Shown here: in pieces, positions 42,159-50,889 of the stretch | Numbering within the stretch: the first letter of the stretch is position 1 | How the letters are laid out: every line of letters begins with the position of its first letter | Assembly (NCBI RefSeq): GCF_000340435.2 | Contig: NZ_CP011883.2 | Location: 778,607 to 842,606 of the forward strand | Direction of reading: 5' to 3' | Source of the DNA: Mycobacterium haemophilum DSM 44634 | GTDB lineage: Bacteria > Actinomycetota > Actinomycetes > Mycobacteriales > Mycobacteriaceae | Length of the DNA: 64,000 nt | The notes under the pieces: model-generated | Databases searched by the model: none | What the model was told of the DNA's origin: nothing | The model's input: only the letters and a program-made list of their open reading frames with translations | Program-made: the position numbers and the translations under genes

Positions 42159-42659
42159 TTAGCGGCAGGTGGCTTCGATTTCGAAAGGCTTATGGACCTG
42201 CTGACCGGCATTGTCCACACCGCTGGCTGTCCCGGTGATTTGGTATGTGTTGCCGTTCTTGGTGGCACTGGCGTTCTCGCCGGGGACACCCTCGGTGAAA
42301 GCCATGACCACACCGTCGATGGTGCCGAGGCCGGCGTTGTGGACCACCGATGCGTCCGGCTCCATGCCAACGATGACGCCGGTGATCATGTCACCGATCG
42401 CGATAGAGAACTTGCCGTTCGTCGTCGAGCACACGACTGGACCACTGACGTTTTGTGGCTGGCCGCCGATGGTGACCTTCGCTTCTCCGGCTGCTGCGGC
42501 AGTGCTGCTCGACACGGTTGTGGGGCCCGAGCTGGTGGTTGCGCTCGACGACGTGGTCGTCCTTGACGACGGGGCGGGAGCCTGTGAGCCCCCGCTGCAG
42601 CCGGCCGCGCCGGCAACGATCGTGATGGCGCCGACGGCGACCAACAACTCATGCCTCAC
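42159..42659 (-). CDS. LpqH-like (19-kDa antigen family) lipoprotein
   Basis: A 166-residue cell-envelope lipoprotein starting at GTG with GAAGGAGAA upstream. The signal peptide ends in the lipobox VAGAAGC (Cys about 20). A Ser/Thr/Ala-rich linker follows (about 25-55), as in LpqH, where it is O-glycosylated. The core has QNVSGPVVCSTTNGKFSIAI and NASATKNGNTYQITGTASGV with a final FEIEATCR, matching the LpqH fold with two cysteines for a disulphide. It is 101 nt upstream of the five-gene operon on the same strand; whether they share a transcript is unclear. Confidence 0.87.
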   Translation of the reverse strand: MRHELLVAVGAITIVAGAAGCSGGSQAPAPSSRTTTSSSATTSSGPTTVSSSTAAAAGEAKVTIGGQPQNVSGPVVCSTTNGKFSIAIGDMITGVIVGMEPDASVVHNAGLGTIDGVVMAFTEGVPGENASATKNGNTYQITGTASGVDNAGQQVHKPFEIEATCR

Positions 42660-42702
42660 CAAAATTCTCCTTCGTCGGTGGTAACCCGCGATGGCCGCGT
42701 CG

Positions 42703-43311
42703 CTATTTGCGGCCGAGGTCGGCGATAAATCGCTGCGTCTGTTCCCAGGTCGGTAGTAGGCCAGACGCGCGTACGTCGTCAAGGTTGGGGGCTGCGGCAT
42801 CGCGCTCGGACAAGTGCGGGCCAACGCCGTCAACCATCGGCCAGTCGATGGCCAGGGCCGGATCTGTGGCGCAGATGGTGTGCTCGCGCGTTGGGTTGTA
42901 TTCCGCAGAGCATAGGTACATCACTGTCGAATTATCTTGCAGTGCAAGGAATCCATGTGCGAGACCCTCTGAGATATAGATGGTCTTCCGGTCGGAGTCG
43001 TTGAGCATAACGGAGGTCCAACGGCCGAAGGTTGGTGAGCCCAAACGGATATCGACGACGACATCGAACACCGAACCGGACACGCAGGTCACATATTTGG
43101 CTTGGCTCGGTGGCAGTTGCGCGAAATGCAGGCCACGCAGCACACCGGCCGAGGACACCGAGCAGTTGGCTTGTCGGACGTCTAAGCGGTGACCGGCGAA
43201 TGCGCTGAACCCACTGTCTGTGAGCCATTCGAAGAACATTCCGCGGGAATCGCCATGAATGGTAGGGGTGATCTCCCAGGCGCCCGGGATGTCCAGTTCG
43301 CGGACATCCAT
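42703..43311 (-). CDS. rmlC: dTDP-4-dehydrorhamnose 3,5-epimerase
   Basis: A 202-residue cupin epimerase, third step of dTDP-L-rhamnose synthesis, needed for the rhamnose linker between peptidoglycan and arabinogalactan. It begins MDVRELDIPGAWEITP and has VLRGLHFAQLPPSQAKYVTC with the catalytic histidine, VVVDIRLGSPTFGRW, and YISEGLAHGFLALQD. It begins 1 nt after rmlB, so the two are one translation unit, as in M. tuberculosis Rv3464-Rv3465. Confidence 0.95.
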   Translation of the reverse strand: MDVRELDIPGAWEITPTIHGDSRGMFFEWLTDSGFSAFAGHRLDVRQANCSVSSAGVLRGLHFAQLPPSQAKYVTCVSGSVFDVVVDIRLGSPTFGRWTSVMLNDSDRKTIYISEGLAHGFLALQDNSTVMYLCSAEYNPTREHTICATDPALAIDWPMVDGVGPHLSERDAAAPNLDDVRASGLLPTWEQTQRFIADLGRK

Positions 43312-43312
43312 T

Positions 43313-44308
43313 TTACTGACCTCGTTCTTCGTAGCGCGCTTCCGCGGCGTCCTTCAACGGTCGCCACCACGATTCGTTGTCGCGATACCAGTCAATGGTG
43401 GCGCGCAATCCCTCGTCAAAGTCCGTGTGCTTTGGTGCCCAGCATAATTCGTCGTACAGCGGGGTCGGGTCGATCGCGTACCGCAAGTCGTGGCCGATGC
43501 GGTCGGTGACGTGGTCGAAATCGTCGGGGTCTCGGCCCATCATCTGCAGCAGCGTGCGCAGCACGGTCAGGTTGTTGCGCTCGCCCTCGGCGCCGATGAG
43601 GTAGGTGCGGCCGATCTGGCCTTTCTCGAGGATTCGCCAGACGGCGCTGTTGTGGTCGTCGACGTGGATCCAGTCGCGGACGTTGGCACCGGTGCCGTAC
43701 AACTTGGGCCGGCGCCCGGTGAGCACATTGGTGATCTGGCGCGGGATGAACTTCTCGACGTGCTGGTATGGCCCGTAGTTGTTGGAGCAGTTGGAAATCG
43801 TCGCCCGCACGCCGTAGGAGCGCACCCAGGCGCGGACCAACATGTCGCCGGCGGCTTTGGTTGCCGAGTACGGACTCGACGGGTTGTAGGGCGTTGACTC
43901 GGTAAATCTTGTCGGTTCGTCGAGCTCCAGGTCGCCATAAACCTCGTCGGTCGAGACGTGGTGCAGCCGTACACCGTGGCGTCGCACCGCCTCCAGGATG
44001 GTGAACGTCCCGATGACGTTAGTGCGCAGGAACGGCTCTGGGTCGTCGAGCGCGTTGTCTACATGGGTTTCGGCGGCGAAATGCACGACCGCGTCGGACT
44101 CGGCGACCAGCCGGGAAACCAGCTCGATGTCGGTGATATCGCCCTGCACCAGCCTGACGGCCTGGTCGACGTCGGCTAGCGATTCGCGTCTGCCCGCGTA
44201 AGTCATGGCGTCGAGCACTGTCACGATGTCGTCGGGATGGTCGCGTACCGCGTTGTGCACAAAATTGGCGCCGATGAAGCCGGCGCCGCCGGTGACCAAT
44301 AACCGCAT
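43313..44308 (-). CDS. rmlB: dTDP-glucose 4,6-dehydratase
   Basis: A 331-residue short-chain dehydrogenase family enzyme, second step of dTDP-rhamnose synthesis. It has the NAD loop LLVTGGAGFIGANFV, HFAAETHVDNAL, STDEVYGDLELDE, and the catalytic YSATK motif (SSPYSATKAAGDML). The inner ATG (MRLLVTGG) is chosen over a TTG two codons upstream; length matches the M. tuberculosis enzyme. Leads the rmlB-rmlC pair. Confidence 0.96.
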   Translation of the reverse strand: MRLLVTGGAGFIGANFVHNAVRDHPDDIVTVLDAMTYAGRRESLADVDQAVRLVQGDITDIELVSRLVAESDAVVHFAAETHVDNALDDPEPFLRTNVIGTFTILEAVRRHGVRLHHVSTDEVYGDLELDEPTRFTESTPYNPSSPYSATKAAGDMLVRAWVRSYGVRATISNCSNNYGPYQHVEKFIPRQITNVLTGRRPKLYGTGANVRDWIHVDDHNSAVWRILEKGQIGRTYLIGAEGERNNLTVLRTLLQMMGRDPDDFDHVTDRIGHDLRYAIDPTPLYDELCWAPKHTDFDEGLRATIDWYRDNESWWRPLKDAAEARYEERGQ

Positions 44309-44348
44309 GGTCAAACCCTAGCGGAGCGCTAGCCAGGTACGGGCCCGG

Positions 44349-45260
44349 TCATGAGGGAGTCAGTCCGAGCGGCCCGGCCAGTTCGGCCAGTGCTGAAACC
44401 AGGTTGTCCCCCGTGGTGTTGTCCCCCGTGGTGAGGACTTGAACAGGGACGTGGTCGGCGCCGGCCTCGAGGTGCTGGCGTAGGCGTGCCGCGATCGCGT
44501 CCGCAGTGCCGTAGGCGACCACGGCGTCGACCAGCCGGTCGCTGCCCGGCCGGGTGATTTCGTCGTCGGAAAAGCCCAGCCGCTTCCAGTTGTTGCGGTA
44601 ATTGGTCAGGTTGAAGTACATGTCCAGGGCCTTGCGACCGACCGCGCGGGCCTGGTTAGGGTCGGTGGTCAATACCACCTTGTGTTCGGGCGCCAAGAAC
44701 GCCGCCGGGCCGACGAGTTCCCGGGCCTGCGCGGTGTGTTCTGGTGTGGTGAGGTACGGGTGCGCTCCGGCGCTGCGTTGCGCCGAGAGCCCGAGGACTC
44801 GAGGACCCAACGCCGCGACCACCCGGCGGTTGGCGGGCACCTGCAAGTCGTCGAGCTCATCCAGGTACGCCGCCAGCGCGACCAGTGCGTTCTGGGGGTT
44901 GCGGTATTCGTTCGTCGCCTCGGGATGGCCGACGCCGATACCGAGTAGGAAGCGGCCCGGGTAGGCCTTGTCAATCCGATGAAACGACTCGGCCACCGCC
45001 TTGGCGGGCGCCGACCAGATGTTGACGATGCCAGTGGCGACCTGCAGCGTGGTGGTCGCCTCGAGGAGGGGTTCGACCCAAGCCAGTTCGGCGGGCGGTG
45101 AGCCACCCACCCAGACGGCCCCGTAGCCTAACGACTCGATTTCCTTGGCTTGCTGGGGTGTTACCCCGCGTCCGAACGATCCGAACCTGCCGAGATTGGG
45201 CTTGCTGGCTTTTACACTGGCACGAGCATTGGCATCAGAGTCGGTCTCAGAGTCGGTCAT
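44349..45260 (-). CDS. F420-dependent luciferase-like oxidoreductase (Rv3463-like)
   Basis: A 303-residue TIM-barrel protein of the luciferase-like family, whose mycobacterial members usually use coenzyme F420. It has GRFGSFGRGVTPQQAKEIES, LQVATGIVNIW, PGRFLLGIGVGHPEA and GADHVPVQVL. The N-terminus is about 20 residues longer than in Rv3463 and acidic (TDSETDSDANARASV). Near the C-terminus a 15-bp repeat encodes TTGDNTTGDN. It is 40 nt downstream of, and divergent in role from, rmlB, and lies between rmlB and infA as in M. tuberculosis. Confidence 0.87.
   Translation of the reverse strand: MTDSETDSDANARASVKASKPNLGRFGSFGRGVTPQQAKEIESLGYGAVWVGGSPPAELAWVEPLLEATTTLQVATGIVNIWSAPAKAVAESFHRIDKAYPGRFLLGIGVGHPEATNEYRNPQNALVALAAYLDELDDLQVPANRRVVAALGPRVLGLSAQRSAGAHPYLTTPEHTAQARELVGPAAFLAPEHKVVLTTDPNQARAVGRKALDMYFNLTNYRNNWKRLGFSDDEITRPGSDRLVDAVVAYGTADAIAARLRQHLEAGADHVPVQVLTTGDNTTGDNLVSALAELAGPLGLTPS
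44403..44432. repeat. 15-bp in-frame tandem repeat
   Basis: GTTGTCCCCCGTGGT is present twice in tandem (44403-44417, 44418-44432), giving TTGDNTTGDN in the oxidoreductase. The repeated part lies in a surface-type loop before the last helix, so it is probably tolerated length variation. Confidence 0.85.
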
Positions 45261-45332
45261 GGTGTCACCAACCGGCAGCGTGCTGCACCTATTCCGCTGC
45301 GGCTGGTGCGGTGACCCGGCACTGCGGGGATT

Positions 45333-45360
45333 TTGGTGAAGCCGAATGACGGGGTATCGT
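45333..45360 (+). promoter_or_regulatory. Possible promoter of the infA operon
   Basis: TTGGTG (45333-45338) and TATCGT (45355-45360) are 16 nt apart, about 150 nt before infA, which would fit a SigA-type promoter with a long leader. The match is partial and other hexamers in the same gap could serve. Confidence 0.3.
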
Positions 45361-45510
45361 AGAACAACGGTGCTTCATCGCGCCGACTTTTTGCGTGCTC
45401 AGTCCTGGAATTTTCCTGTCACCGGCTCACGTTTGAAGTTGGAGTGAATGCTGCGCCGATCCGGGCACCCGGACTGGGACGAGCGGGAAGATAAGGACAG
45501 CCGGTAAGCA

Positions 45511-45732
45511 ATGGCCAAGAAGGACGGTGCCATCGAGGTCGAGGGTCGCGTGGTCGAACCCCTGCCCAATGCGATGTTTCGCATTGAGCTGGAGAACGGT
45601 CACAAGGTGCTCGCCCACATCAGCGGCAAGATGCGGCAGCACTACATCCGCATCCTGCCCGAGGACCGGGTGGTGGTGGAGTTGTCGCCCTACGACCTGT
45701 CCCGGGGACGCATTGTGTACCGGTACAAGTAA
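45511..45732 (+). CDS. infA: Translation initiation factor IF-1
   Basis: A 73-residue S1/OB-fold protein that binds the 30S A site during initiation. The sequence [20 protein letters not shown] and [20 protein letters not shown] is the standard actinobacterial IF-1. It is the first gene of the infA-rpmJ-rpsM-rpsK-rpsD-rpoA-rplQ-truA series, as in M. tuberculosis. Confidence 0.98.
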
Positions 45733-45770
45733 CGAAAACGCCCAGACCAGAGAACAGGACCGAGACTGCT

Positions 45771-45884
45771 GTGAAGGTGAACCCGAGCGTAAAGCCCATG
45801 TGCGACAAGTGCAGGGTGATCCGTCGGCACGGGCGGGTCATGGTGATCTGCTCGGATCCGCGCCACAAGCAGCGGCAAGGGTAG
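45771..45884 (+). CDS. rpmJ: 50S ribosomal protein L36
   Basis: A 37-residue protein: VKVNPSVKPMCDKCRVIRR then HGRVMVICSDPRHKQRQG. It starts at GTG. The zinc ligands Cys-x2-Cys (CDKC), the third Cys (ICSD) and the His (RHKQ) are all present, so this is the zinc-binding C+ form. It is 38 nt after infA. About 175 nt of non-coding DNA then separate it from rpsM. Confidence 0.96.
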   Translation: MKVNPSVKPMCDKCRVIRRHGRVMVICSDPRHKQRQG

Positions 45885-46059
45885 CTTGAGCGCAAACAAC
45901 TGAATCAGACCTCCCAGTACCACTGAGCGGCTGGCATCGATCAGATGGGCCAGCTCAGCCACGCCCGGACGGAGGCCGGGCCCCGCACCAAATCCCTTTT
46001 TGGGCGCAGGGAACGGACTGGGACCAGACCTCCGCATGAGATAAGAGGAAACGCCACCT

Positions 46060-46434
46060 ATGGCTCGACTAGTCGGCGTCGACCTGCCGCGCGACAAGCG
46101 GATGGAGGTCGCCCTGACCTACATCTATGGCATTGGCCGCACCCGCTCCAACGAAATCCTGGAGGCCACCGGCATTGACCGGGACCTACGGACCAGGGAT
46201 CTCACCGATGACCAGCTGACCCACCTGCGCGACTACATCGAAGCCAACCTCAAGGTGGAAGGTGACTTGCGTCGCGAGGTGCAGGCCGACATCCGCCGCA
46301 AGATGGAGATCGGCTGCTACCAAGGTCTGCGGCACCGCCGGGGCCTGCCGGTGCGCGGCCAGCGGACCAAGACCAACGCGCGGACCCGCAAAGGCCCCAA
46401 GCGCACCATCGCAGGCAAGAAGAAGGCCAGGTAA
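46060..46434 (+). CDS. rpsM: 30S ribosomal protein S13
   Basis: A 124-residue protein of the small-subunit head. ARLVGVDLPRDKRMEVALTY, IYGIGRTRSNEIL and the basic tail RGQRTKTNARTRKGPKRTIA are diagnostic. It ends 3 nt before rpsK. Confidence 0.98.
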   Translation: MARLVGVDLPRDKRMEVALTYIYGIGRTRSNEILEATGIDRDLRTRDLTDDQLTHLRDYIEANLKVEGDLRREVQADIRRKMEIGCYQGLRHRRGLPVRGQRTKTNARTRKGPKRTIAGKKKAR

Positions 46435-46437
46435 CCC

Positions 46438-46854
46438 ATGCCACCGAAGAAGGTAAGCGCGGCGGGTCCCAAGAAGGGGCAGAAGACCCGTAAGCGAGAA
46501 AAGAAGAACATCCCGCACGGTGCTGCGCACATCAAGAGCACCTTCAACAACACGATCGTGACCATCACCGACCCGCAGGGCAACGTCATTGCCTGGGCGT
46601 CATCGGGCCACGTCGGCTTCAAGGGCTCGCGGAAATCGACTCCGTTCGCCGCGCAGCTGGCGGCCGAGAACGCCGCCCGCAAGGCCCAGGAGCATGGGGT
46701 GCGCAAGGTCGACGTGTTCGTGAAGGGCCCGGGCTCGGGCCGGGAGACCGCGATCCGGTCGCTGCAGGCCGCTGGCCTGGAGGTGGGCGCGATCTCCGAC
46801 GTCACTCCCCAGCCGCACAACGGCTGCCGCCCGCCCAAGCGCAGAAGAGTCTAG
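46438..46854 (+). CDS. rpsK: 30S ribosomal protein S11
   Basis: A 138-residue platform protein with a lysine-rich N-terminus (MPPKKVSAAGPKKGQKTRKR). The core is HIKSTFNNTIVTITDPQGN, and the end PHNGCRPPKRRRV is typical of S11. Translationally close to rpsM (3 nt) and 20 nt before rpsD. Confidence 0.98.
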   Translation: MPPKKVSAAGPKKGQKTRKREKKNIPHGAAHIKSTFNNTIVTITDPQGNVIAWASSGHVGFKGSRKSTPFAAQLAAENAARKAQEHGVRKVDVFVKGPGSGRETAIRSLQAAGLEVGAISDVTPQPHNGCRPPKRRRV

Positions 46855-46874
46855 AAGGGGTCTAGGAGATAATC

Positions 46875-47480
46875 ATGGCTCGTTACACCGGACCCATCAC
46901 CCGCAAATCACGCCGGCTTCGCACCGACCTCGTCGGCGGCGACCAGGCGTTCGAAAAGCGTCCCTACCCGCCTGGTCAGCACGGTCGCGCGCGGATCAAG
47001 GAAAGCGAATACCTGCTGCAGCTGCAGGAGAAGCAGAAGGCCCGCTTCACCTACGGCGTCATGGAAAAACAGTTCCGCCGTTACTACGAAGAGGCCGTGC
47101 GTCAGCCCGGTAAGACGGGTGAGGAACTGCTGAAGATCTTGGAAAGCCGGCTCGACAACGTGATCTACCGCTCCGGGCTGGCCCGCACCCGCCGGATGGC
47201 CCGTCAGCTCGTCAGCCACGGGCACTTCAGCGTCAACGGCGTGCACGTCAACGTCCCCAGCTACCGGGTGTCGCAGTACGACATCATCGACGTGCGGGAC
47301 TCCTCGCTCAACACGGTGCCGTTCCAGATCGCGCGGGAGACCGCGGGGGATCGACCGATCCCGAGCTGGATGCAGGTCGTTGGCGAGCGCCAACGCATCC
47401 TGATCCACCAATTGCCGGAGCGTGCGCAGATCGAAGTGCCGCTGACCGAGCAACTGATCGTCGAGTATTACTCGAAGTAA
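46875..47480 (+). CDS. rpsD: 30S ribosomal protein S4
   Basis: A 201-residue protein that nucleates 30S assembly. RYTGPITRKSRRLRTDL is at the start; RPYPPGQHGRARIKESEYLL and the S4 RNA-binding domain SRLDNVIYRSGLARTRRMAR and VSHGHFSVNGVHVNVPS follow. It lacks the zinc-finger cysteines of the C+ form, as in other mycobacterial main S4 proteins. Confidence 0.98.
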   Translation: MARYTGPITRKSRRLRTDLVGGDQAFEKRPYPPGQHGRARIKESEYLLQLQEKQKARFTYGVMEKQFRRYYEEAVRQPGKTGEELLKILESRLDNVIYRSGLARTRRMARQLVSHGHFSVNGVHVNVPSYRVSQYDIIDVRDSSLNTVPFQIARETAGDRPIPSWMQVVGERQRILIHQLPERAQIEVPLTEQLIVEYYSK

Positions 47481-47565
47481 AGCCCAGACTTCCGCCGCTG
47501 CATCCGCACCGGCGGGAAACCTAACGGCATCAAATAGTGGGTGCCGAGAAGGAGAAAGAACACCG

Positions 47566-48609
47566 ATGCTGATCTCACAGCGACCCACCCTGTCCGAGGA
47601 CATCCTCACCGACAACCGGTCCCAGTTCGTCATCGAACCGTTGGAGCCGGGATTCGGTTACACCCTGGGCAACTCGCTGCGCCGTACGCTGCTGTCGTCG
47701 ATTCCCGGCGCGGCCGTCACCAGCATTCGTATCGATGGCGTCTTGCACGAGTTCACCACGGTGCCGGGGGTCAAAGAGGATGTCACTGAGATCATCTTGA
47801 ACCTCAAGGGTCTGGTGGTGTCCTCGGAGGAGGACGAACCGGTCACGATGTACCTGCGCAAGCAGGGTCCGGGTGAGGTCACTGCCGGTGACATCGTGCC
47901 GCCGGCCGGCGTCACCGTGCACAACCCTGGCATGCGCATCGCGACGCTGAACGACAAAGGCAAGCTCGAAGTGGAGCTCGTCGTCGAGCGTGGCCGCGGC
48001 TACGTGCCGGCGGTGCAAAATCGGGCTTCGGGTGCCGAAATCGGTCGCATCCCAGTCGATTCCATCTACTCGCCGGTGCTGAAGGTGACCTACAAGGTGG
48101 ACGCCACCCGAGTGGAGCAGCGCACCGACTTCGACAAGCTGATCCTCGACGTGGAGACCAAGAGTTCGATCACCCCCCGCGACGCGCTGGCATCGGCGGG
48201 TAAGACGCTGGTCGAGTTGTTTGGTCTGGCGCGAGAACTGAACGTGGAGGCTGAAGGAATTGAGATCGGGCCGTCGCCGGCCGAGGCCGACCACATCGCG
48301 TCGTTCGCGCTGCCGATCGACGACCTGGATCTGACCGTACGGTCCTACAATTGCCTCAAGCGCGAGGGTGTGCACACCGTCGGCGAGCTGGTCAGCCGTA
48401 CCGAGTCCGACCTGCTCGACATCCGCAACTTCGGGCAGAAGTCCATCGACGAGGTGAAGGTCAAACTGCACCAGCTGGGTCTGTCGCTCAAGGACAGCCC
48501 GGCCAGTTTCGACCCGTCCGAGGTCGCCGGATACGACGTCGCCACCGGCACGTGGTCCACCGACGGCGCCTACGACGACCAGGACTACGCCGAAACCGAA
48601 CAGCTCTAA
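47566..48609 (+). CDS. rpoA: RNA polymerase alpha subunit
   Basis: A 347-residue subunit that forms the dimer scaffold of RNA polymerase. The N-terminal domain begins MLISQRPTLSEDILTDNRSQ and has LGNSLRRTLLSSIPGAAVT. The C-terminal domain has the DNA/activator-binding helices RSYNCLKREGVHTVGELV and NFGQKSIDEVKVKLHQLGLS. It has an acidic tail. Placed between rpsD and rplQ. Confidence 0.98.
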   Translation: MLISQRPTLSEDILTDNRSQFVIEPLEPGFGYTLGNSLRRTLLSSIPGAAVTSIRIDGVLHEFTTVPGVKEDVTEIILNLKGLVVSSEEDEPVTMYLRKQGPGEVTAGDIVPPAGVTVHNPGMRIATLNDKGKLEVELVVERGRGYVPAVQNRASGAEIGRIPVDSIYSPVLKVTYKVDATRVEQRTDFDKLILDVETKSSITPRDALASAGKTLVELFGLARELNVEAEGIEIGPSPAEADHIASFALPIDDLDLTVRSYNCLKREGVHTVGELVSRTESDLLDIRNFGQKSIDEVKVKLHQLGLSLKDSPASFDPSEVAGYDVATGTWSTDGAYDDQDYAETEQL

Positions 48610-48640
48610 AGCCTTTCGCATCTAGACAGGAGCGTCAGCA

Positions 48641-49144
48641 ATGCCCAAGCCCACCAAGGGCCCTCGCCTCGGCGGGTCGTCTTCGCACCAGAAGGCCCTT
48701 CTGGCCAACCTGGCCACGTCGCTGTTCGAGCACGGCCGGATCAAGACGACCGAGCCGAAGGCTCGTGCGCTGCGGCCGTACGCGGAGAAGCTGATCACAC
48801 ACGCGAAAAAGGGCACGCTGCACAACCGTCGAGAGGTCCTGAAGAAGATCCGCGACAAGGACGTGGTGCACGCCTTGTTCGCGGAGATCGGGCCGTTCTT
48901 CGCCGACCGCGAGGGCGGATACACCCGCATCATCAAGGTCGAGGCGCGCAAGGGCGACAACGCTCCGATGGCGGTGATCGAGCTGGTGCGGGAGAAGACG
49001 GTGACGTCCGAGGCCGACCGGGCCCGCCGGGTTGCCGCCACCCAGGCCAAAGCCGCGCAGGCCCAAAAGAAGCCGGCCCAGGCTGAGGCTGAGGTGGTCG
49101 AGGAGGCTCCCGTCAGCGAGCCTGACGAGGCCGCCGAGAATTAG
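48641..49144 (+). CDS. rplQ: 50S ribosomal protein L17
   Basis: A 167-residue protein. MPKPTKGPRLGGSSSHQKAL and TEPKARALRPYAEKLITHAK mark the L17 core (about 1-120). The rest is an Ala/Glu/Lys-rich extension (QKKPAQAEAEVVEEAP) found in actinobacteria and likely disordered. It starts 31 nt after rpoA and its end meets or overlaps the truA start region. Confidence 0.97.
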   Translation: MPKPTKGPRLGGSSSHQKALLANLATSLFEHGRIKTTEPKARALRPYAEKLITHAKKGTLHNRREVLKKIRDKDVVHALFAEIGPFFADREGGYTRIIKVEARKGDNAPMAVIELVREKTVTSEADRARRVAATQAKAAQAQKKPAQAEAEVVEEAPVSEPDEAAEN

Positions 49145-49985
49145 TGAGGATGTCCGTCTTCGGCTCGACATCGCCTACGACGGAACCGATTTCGCAGGCT
49201 GGGCGGTCCAGGCGGGGCAGCGCACGGTCGCTGGCGTGCTTGATGAGGCGTTGACGACTGTTTTCCGAACGCCGGTGCGGCTGCGCGCCGCCGGGCGTAC
49301 CGACACCGGCGTCCATGCCACCGGGCAGGTGGCCCATGTCGATGTTCCCTGCGGCGCCTTACCGAACGCCTATCCGCGCGCACCGCGCGCCGGCGAGCCC
49401 GAGCTTTTGCCGCTGCTGCGGCGGCTCGGCCGGTTCCTTCCCGCTGATGTCCGAGTCCTCGATATCGCCCGTGCGCCAACAGGTTTTGACGCCAGATTCT
49501 CTGCCTTGCGGCGTCACTACCGGTACCGACTGTCGACGGCACCGTACGGTGTGCAGCCGCACCAGGCGCGCTACGTCACTGCTTGGCCGCGTGACCTGGA
49601 TCTGGCTGCAATGTCAGCTGCGTCGCGAGATTTGTTGGGGCTGCATGACTTTGCAGCGTTCTGCCGTCACCGCGACGGTGCTACCACGATACGCGAACTG
49701 CAGCGGTTGGACTGGTCGCGAGAAGGTTACTTGATCACCGCGCATGTCACCGCCGACGCATTTTGCTGGTCGATGGTGAGGTCGCTGGTCGGCGCGTTGC
49801 TGGCTGTTGGCGACCACCGGCGGGCCCCCGGCTGGTGCGCTGAGTTGCTCACCGCGGCAAGCCGGTCCAGCGACTTCGCGGCCGCGCCGCCGCACGGCTT
49901 GACGTTGATCCGGGTGGACTATCCACCCGACGATGAGCTGGCCGCGCGGGCCCTGATTACCCGGGATCTGCGCTCGCCGCGCTAG
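49032..49985 (+). CDS. truA: tRNA pseudouridine(38-40) synthase TruA (start uncertain)
   Basis: The enzyme makes pseudouridine at tRNA positions 38-40. The catalytic aspartate is in AAGRTDTGVHATGQVAHV; LRRHYRYRLS and LHDFAAFCRHRDGATTIR are also family motifs. Homology begins at VRLRLDIAYDGTDFAGW (about 49152). The only ATG/GTG/TTG in range is a TTG at 49032 deep inside rplQ. A CTG at 49122, 15 nt after AGGAGG, aligns with the start (MSLTRR...) of the M. tuberculosis protein as recalled and is my preferred guess. A start overlapping rplQ would couple the two genes. Confidence 0.85.
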   Translation: MPPPRPKPRRPKRSRPRLRLRWSRRLPSASLTRPPRISEDVRLRLDIAYDGTDFAGWAVQAGQRTVAGVLDEALTTVFRTPVRLRAAGRTDTGVHATGQVAHVDVPCGALPNAYPRAPRAGEPELLPLLRRLGRFLPADVRVLDIARAPTGFDARFSALRRHYRYRLSTAPYGVQPHQARYVTAWPRDLDLAAMSAASRDLLGLHDFAAFCRHRDGATTIRELQRLDWSREGYLITAHVTADAFCWSMVRSLVGALLAVGDHRRAPGWCAELLTAASRSSDFAAAPPHGLTLIRVDYPPDDELAARALITRDLRSPR

Positions 49986-50019
49986 ATCTTGCCGGCGACG
50001 AAACTCGCGGCCCGGTTGG

Positions 50020-50769
50020 TCAGTGCACCTGCACCGCTTGGGGTTCCGGCGGGACAAGCACCGGCAGCGCCGGCCCAAACCCGGGCACCTGGGTGCCGGA
50101 TCCGGCTAGCAGCTTGGACGCCACGAAAGCTGCTGCCTGGGTGGTGTACACGGGGACGTAGCCCTCGGTGTGTCCGCGCCACTCGTTGCCCGGACCGGCG
50201 TGGCAGATCGGGTCGTTGGGATTACACAGGTCGATCGCCTTGGCGGCGAACAGCGGGCTCTGGCTCGGCAGCGATCCGCCGGCGCGGTCGGCCACATTGC
50301 CGAAGACGGCGACTGCCGCGACGTTGTCGGCGTATTGGGCTGGTAGCGCACGTCCCCAGCTGATGCCGCCGATCGGAACGCCGCTGACGATGTCGATCAC
50401 GTCCGCACCCTGCGAATAGCCGCCCAACACCAGCTTGGTATTCGGGCATGACGACGCCATGGATTTGACATGTGAAATCACGTCGTTGGCGCCGTCGTCG
50501 GTGTGCAGCTGCAGGCGGCTGGCGGCGTAGTTCACCGGGTACACCCCGATGTTCATGTTGGTCTGCTCGCGCAGCGAGTCGACGAATGCTTCGCCGACGC
50601 GGCCGATGCCGGGCGGCTCGCTGGTACCGCGGGCAAAGATGACCTCGGCGGCCGGGCAGTCGTCTGCGGCGGCTACCGGGACCGTGCTCCGGGTGATGAA
50701 CGAGACGGTGGCGGCGACCAGAACGGCAGCACCCAGGCCGACCCAGCACCGTATGCGGCGGTTATGCAC
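50020..50769 (-). CDS. Cutinase-family serine esterase (Cut3/Cut4-like)
   Basis: A 249-residue secreted alpha/beta-hydrolase. It has a cleavable signal segment (GLGAAVLVAATVSFITRSTV), the N-terminal cysteine pair region CPAAEVIFARGTSEPPGIG, the nucleophile serine in LVLGGYSQGADV, and the Asp/His region NPNDPICHAGPGNEWRGH. Cutinase-like proteins of mycobacteria hydrolyse lipids and esters in the cell envelope. M. tuberculosis has two adjacent genes (cut3, cut4) between truA and eccB4; only one is present here, closer to cut3 by recalled sequence. Confidence 0.9.
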   Translation of the reverse strand: MHNRRIRCWVGLGAAVLVAATVSFITRSTVPVAAADDCPAAEVIFARGTSEPPGIGRVGEAFVDSLREQTNMNIGVYPVNYAASRLQLHTDDGANDVISHVKSMASSCPNTKLVLGGYSQGADVIDIVSGVPIGGISWGRALPAQYADNVAAVAVFGNVADRAGGSLPSQSPLFAAKAIDLCNPNDPICHAGPGNEWRGHTEGYVPVYTTQAAAFVASKLLAGSGTQVPGFGPALPVLVPPEPQAVQVH

Positions 50770-50889
50770 GCCGAAATTTTACCCGTAGCCCGGCGAGAAT
50801 AAACGTTGCGGCTGTGGATGGATGACGCAGCAACTGTGGCTGGCAGCCTACCGTGAGGTGCAACGCGGCCGGAACGGATTTGGGAGAAG

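Noticed and set aside
47575..48621. Long open frame (348 codons) on the minus strand across rpoA
   Set aside because: It lies entirely opposite a highly conserved core gene, has no known motif, and such antisense frames are common in GC-rich mycobacterial genes.
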